This document shows positions 60,621-64,000 of a stretch of DNA of 64,000 nt, one piece after another. This stretch comes from Mesorhizobium sp. NZP2077 (GTDB lineage Bacteria; Pseudomonadota; Alphaproteobacteria; Rhizobiales; Rhizobiaceae), in assembly GCF_013170805.1 (NCBI RefSeq), contig NZ_CP051293.1, positions 6,144,001 to 6,208,000 of the forward strand. Direction: 5' to 3'. How positions within the stretch are numbered: the stretch's first letter is position 1; each line of letters starts with the position of its first letter. The position numbers and the translations under genes were made by a program. The notes under the pieces are model-generated. The model was given only the letters and a program-made list of their open reading frames with translations, searched no databases and was not told where the DNA came from.

Positions 60621-61789
60621 GGACGGGTACTTCCGGTGATCGCACCGATGTCGACCGTCGCCACCGCATCGCCTTCGCGCAGCCACGCGCCAGCCCTGGC
60701 GACGACGACGTCGCCTGTCTTGAGACCGGCAACGATTTCGAGCCTGCCATTGTCCCGCAGGCCGGTTTCGACCGCACGCAGCATCGCCCGGCCGCGCTCG
60801 ACCACAAAGACCGAGGTCTTGTCGCTTTCGCTGTCATAGAGAAGTGCTGAATCGTCGATGACGATAGCCTCACGCTTCGCCACCACAATTTCGGCGCGGC
60901 CAAAGGCGCCGGGGAACAGTCCGGCGTCGTACTCAAGCGCGATCCTAGCCCCGCCAAGACGCGTGTCGCGATCGATCTTTGGCGTGATCATCCGCACCTT
61001 GCCGCTGATTGCATCGTCGCTGCCGGGAAGTCTCACTTTTGCCGGCTGGCCTACGGCCAGTTGTGGCAGCTCGCTTTCGGGAATGTCGGCGGCCAGTTCG
61101 ACCTCGCCATCGCGGATCAAGCGGACCAGCGGCTCCGATCCGGTGAGGGCGCCGGCATTGGCATGGCGTTCGGAGACGACACCACCCACGGGCGCCACGA
61201 CGACTGCGCGTTCGCGCAACCGGCGGGATTCCGAGAGCTGGGCTTCAGCCTGGCTGAGCTCGGCCTGTGCCACGGCGACGCCCTGGATGGCGACCGCTGC
61301 CGCCGACGTGCGTTCGTCGTAGACCTGCCCGGAAACCGTCCCCGATGCCTTGAGCCGGATGGCGCGCTCCAGTGTGGCTTGCGCCTGCGCGGCCGTTGCC
61401 TGCTGCTGGGCGACAGCTGCACTTGCGCGTGCGACGCGGCCTTCGGCCTCGCGCAGCTGATTGTCGAGCATGGCCGTGTCGAGCCGCACCAGAACCTGCC
61501 CGGCCTTGACACGATCGCCGACCTCGACCTCGACGCCTGATATGCGCTGGTCCTGTTGGGGAGCACCAACCGCGATCTCCTCGCGGGCGGCGAGAACGCC
61601 ACTGAAAGACAATGTCCATTCGCTCATGCCGCTTGCAACAACAAAGGTCGATACCATGCGTTTGGCCGCCTCTGTCTGTACGGTGGCAGCGGAGGTGACG
61701 CCGGCGCTGTGAGTGGTGCTGGCGCTGACCAGAAAAGTGATGGCAAGGGCGGCTGCGCTGCCGCATTTGTAGCAAAAGGGGCGTGTCAT
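60617..61789 (-). CDS. RND efflux periplasmic adaptor subunit
   Basis: 390 residues with an N-terminal hydrophobic signal segment (residues 10-25) but no lipobox Cys at a cleavage site. Membrane fusion protein features: 'ISGVEVEVGDRVKAGQVLVRLD' (lipoyl half), a coiled-coil hairpin (about residues 105-195), 'VVVAPVGGVVSERHANAGALTGSEPLVRLI' (second lipoyl half), and a C-terminal beta-barrel with 'GLKTGDVVVARAGAWLREGDAVATV'. It joins the inner-membrane pump to an outer-membrane channel. Its stop overlaps the pump start by 4 nt. Confidence 0.93.
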   Translation of the reverse strand: MTRPFCYKCGSAAALAITFLVSASTTHSAGVTSAATVQTEAAKRMVSTFVVASGMSEWTLSFSGVLAAREEIAVGAPQQDQRISGVEVEVGDRVKAGQVLVRLDTAMLDNQLREAEGRVARASAAVAQQQATAAQAQATLERAIRLKASGTVSGQVYDERTSAAAVAIQGVAVAQAELSQAEAQLSESRRLRERAVVVAPVGGVVSERHANAGALTGSEPLVRLIRDGEVELAADIPESELPQLAVGQPAKVRLPGSDDAISGKVRMITPKIDRDTRLGGARIALEYDAGLFPGAFGRAEIVVAKREAIVIDDSALLYDSESDKTSVFVVERGRAMLRAVETGLRDNGRLEIVAGLKTGDVVVARAGAWLREGDAVATVDIGAITGSTRP

Positions 61790-61857
61790 GCTTGCCCAAA
61801 TGACAGGAGACTATTGCAGCAGCCTGTCGCAACGCGCTGGACGGTTCCAACGCGAAC

Positions 61858-62436
61858 TCACGAATGGGAAGGGAGTCTGGAGATCCGATAGACGGACGCC
61901 GGCGGTAAGTTCCATATTGTCCAGCCAATGAGTGCCGCATGAAGGCCGAGCTGTTCGAGAACCCATTCTGGAACCGGACAACGCGGACCGTAGGTGATCT
62001 GGTAGAAGGTTCCATCAGACCGCAGATATTTGAAGGCCCCGCCCAAGATGGCAGCGACCTGGTTCGGGGGCATGCCGCGCAAGCCCAACCCGCTGACGAC
62101 TGAACCAACAGTGGCATTTTCGAACAGGCGCTGAGCACCAATCCGCGTAGCATCCATTCTTAGGACACGCGCTCGCGGGAAACGCTTTTTCAAGAGCTTG
62201 ACGAAACCCGCACTGATTTCCACAAGCGTGAGATTTTTCTCAGGCACGCCGCGATTGAGAATGGAATAGGTAAGGGATCCAGTGCCCGGTCCCAGTTCAA
62301 TGACAGGGCCCGCTTGGGCATTGATCTCTTGCGTCATCAATAATGCGACCCTAACCCCTGATGGGGTTACGGCCGCTATGCGACGCGGGTTGCGGATCCA
62401 CGCGAGAAAGAATGGCAGGATGTCTCCTATCGGCAT
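61858..62436 (-). CDS. PmtA-like phospholipid N-methyltransferase, copy 2
   Basis: 192 residues from the ATG at 62436 (an ATG 9 nt upstream is also in frame). It aligns without gaps with the copy at 54418: 'FFLAWIRNPRRIAAVTPSGVRVALLM', 'VIELGPGTGSLTYSILNRG', 'LTLVEISAGFVKLLKKRFP', 'YQITYGPRCPVPEWVLEQL', 'WNLPPASVYRI'. The SAM motif is intact. It lies 68 bp upstream of the RND adaptor gene on the same strand, so the RND pair may be co-transcribed with it. Two such copies bracket the two-component and efflux genes. Confidence 0.82.
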   Translation of the reverse strand: MPIGDILPFFLAWIRNPRRIAAVTPSGVRVALLMTQEINAQAGPVIELGPGTGSLTYSILNRGVPEKNLTLVEISAGFVKLLKKRFPRARVLRMDATRIGAQRLFENATVGSVVSGLGLRGMPPNQVAAILGGAFKYLRSDGTFYQITYGPRCPVPEWVLEQLGLHAALIGWTIWNLPPASVYRISRLPSHS

Positions 62437-62875
62437 GCCGGCCATCCGAAGGTTGAAGTATTAGCCGAAGTCATGATTCGTCGATCGGCCGCAAAGCCGG
62501 TGGTTGAGGTCATTGTTCTGTCCCTATTCGGATGACGATCCGCGTCTCGCACGCGCGGATTGAGGGGACCTGTCGTGAACGAGAAAAGGGAGTGGTGTCG
62601 ACTAGACGAGCCCAAGCCGCTTGAAAGCGCGAACTGCCAAGGCCCGCAGTGACTTCTCAGGTTTGACGAAGGCTTTCTTGCAACGATCCGACAAGCTTCG
62701 AGCCCGAGGTGTATGCACTGCTTCAGGATTCCGATATTGTGGTCATTGGATAAGACCGTGACACGGACTTTGGGCTTGATGCTCTGGGGATGTCGAGATC
62801 CTGATCTGTCGCGCTTACACGGGCATAGCAGGCGTTAGACGCCGCTTCCTGGAGTAGAGCCTTTGGCCGAAGGGC
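62437..62875. other. Intergenic region upstream of pmtA-like copy 2
   Basis: About 440 bp. The left third (62495-62580) contains sequence related to the region upstream of copy 1 at 55.04-55.14 kb, including GATTGAG..ACCTGTC. The right part has no frame with recognised similarity and ends at the remnant of hipA. No terminator was identified. Confidence 0.5.
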
Positions 62876-63971
62876 CTATTGAGCTTTGCCAACAAAGGCG
62901 GCGCATCGTTCCTCGACAAGGGCGGTCACCTTGGCTTGTGTTGCCCTTGCCGCCTCGGACTCGGCCGCGAACGCTGGCAGATGCAGCGTCTTGGCGCGCT
63001 CGGCGAGCCGTCCAGCAAGTTCGCCGATCGCGGCCTCGGCGTCGCCGACCGCCAGACTGATCGTGCGGGCCAGCATGAGGAAGTCCTGGCGGGTAAGCCG
63101 ATCATCCTTGCCATTCAGCTTCAAGGCCATCCGGTCGCCGCCAAGGCCCGGGAAGACGCGCGTGGTGACAGCGTCGTAGAGCGGCGCGAAGCGCACCGTC
63201 GTGAAAGCCTTGGCGCCCGCCTTAGCGGTTTTGAGCATGCATATCGCCATTGGCGATCAACCAGGCGAAGACCGCGCGGCGGAACAGGATGTCGATGTCC
63301 ACGGCAGGATCCGTCGATAGGGGCGTAGGCCGCGCGCCGCACGCTCGAGCAAAAGTCTTCCATCTCCAGACGGCGGTCGTCCTGAGAGCCGCGCCGGATA
63401 TCGAACCGTTCGACCACCAGTGGAGGGGATATCCCGTCGGGCATCTCGATCAGGGCCGCGTCGGGCACCTCGAACCCGGCCGCCCAGCCGAGTTCGGGGC
63501 AGAGCCACTCGACGATCGGCAGCATCTCGAAGCCCGCCGTACCGGCGGGCTTGAGAATATGGGTGAAGGGCTGGTCTATGGCCGCGACAAGAGTGCCATC
63601 CGGCATCAGGCTCATCGGAGCCTTGATCTGGACGCCCGACAGCCGCGGCGGTTCGGCGCGCGCGAAGATGCGGGCGAGATTCTGCTCGAAGGTCTCCTCG
63701 ATCTCGCCCCGCGCTGGTCCGGCGTATACGCCGGTAAAGCGACCCGCATCGAGGAAGGTCGCCAGGGTCGTGGTGAGCACATCGGCGGGCAACGCCGCCA
63801 ACTCGTCGCGGCCTTCGACAATGACGATATTGGACATGTAGCGTCGGCCACGCCGCAGCGCCTCGCGCTCGTCGCGTTCATGGAGGACCTGGGCAAGCCA
63901 GCCCTCCGGCAGAACTCGATGAACGCCGGCAGCTTGCCCGGCGTCGTCTCGCGCACCAGTGCCGGGCCCAC
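62876..63971 (-). pseudogene. hipA-like kinase pseudogene with several frameshifts, right end beyond the window
   Basis: Reading right to left, the HipA pattern appears in pieces: 'ETTPGKLPAFIE' in one frame, then 'LPEGWLAQVLHERDEREALRRGRRYMSNIVIVEG', 'SGVQIKAPMSLMPDG', 'THILKPAGTAGFEMLPIVEWLCPELG' and 'LVVERFDIRR' in another, 'FRRAVFAWLIANGDMH' in a third, and 'FAPLYDAVTTRVFPGLGGDRMALKLNGK' in a fourth. The frame changes near 63.91, 63.31 and 63.24 kb. The catalytic-loop sequence GDMHLKN is cut short after GDMH. No HipB antitoxin is in the window. HipA proteins phosphorylate tRNA synthetases; this one should be inactive. Confidence 0.78.
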
Positions 63972-64000
63972 ACGTTTCTGAGCTTTCCAGCGCCATTCGA

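Noticed and set aside
58155..60839. Long plus-strand open frame (about 890 codons) across the RND pump
   Set aside because: It is antisense to a fully conserved RND transporter; its composition (His, Arg, Gln, Asp) is the usual shadow of a high-GC gene.

Overview
The window reads as a high-GC alphaproteobacterial chromosome, most like Rhizobiales of the Mesorhizobium type. The basis is inference from gene style: PmtA-like methyltransferases, FCD-type GntR regulators, many short-chain dehydrogenases and ABC importers, and dense catabolic operons with ATGA overlaps. No rRNA, tRNA, CRISPR, insertion sequence or phage gene was seen.

Region 1 (1-12.3 kb): the 3' part of an NAD-dependent epimerase, then a nine-gene minus-strand operon (10344 down to 1269). 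It encodes an SDR, a glucarate-dehydratase-like enolase-superfamily enzyme, a complete sugar ABC importer (ATPase, binding protein, two permeases), a GntR/FCD regulator, an SMP-30 lactonase and, unexpectedly, a fatty acid hydroxylase. An AGE-type sugar epimerase is divergent. This looks like an oxidative sugar or sugar-acid pathway. A frameshifted ynfA relic lies beyond it.

Region 2 (12.3-25.4 kb): an amine/amino-acid style catabolic region with two SDRs, two class III aminotransferases, an aldehyde dehydrogenase, an APC permease, a Tm-1-like (UPF0261) protein and a HAD hydrolase. Two paralogous IclR regulators have recognisably duplicated promoter DNA. A 3' fragment of a cytochrome P450 survives, overlapping the aldehyde dehydrogenase start.

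Region 3 (25.4-35.3 kb): a homoprotocatechuate (4-hydroxyphenylacetate, 4-HPA) meta-cleavage cluster: hpaA, hpaBC, hpaR, hpaF, hpaE, hpaD, a second unrelated ring-cleavage dioxygenase, hpaG and hpaH. It ends in a decayed hpaI fragment. The intact hpaI, with a succinate-semialdehyde dehydrogenase, lies 17 kb away at 50.6-53.0 kb behind a matching operator. The set takes 4-HPA to pyruvate and succinate. hpaF and the gabD-hpaI operon share an operator-like palindrome close to TGTAATTwACAT, with a weaker relative before hpaD.

Region 4 (35.5-50.1 kb): an accessory block between the relic and the intact hpaI. It has an SDR/MoaF-like/SnoaL-like trio, an AraC regulator, a Liv-type ABC importer (LivFGMHJ), a GMC oxidoreductase, an aldehyde dehydrogenase, a FeaR-like regulator, a LysR regulator and an orphan binding protein. 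FeaR and MoaF families are both associated with aromatic monoamine use, so I infer a peripheral route (alcohol or amine to aldehyde to acid) feeding the hpa pathway.

Region 5 (53.8-64 kb): a DedA protein and a PmtA-like methyltransferase, a two-component system, an RND efflux pair, a second PmtA-like copy, and a multiply frameshifted hipA pseudogene at the right edge.
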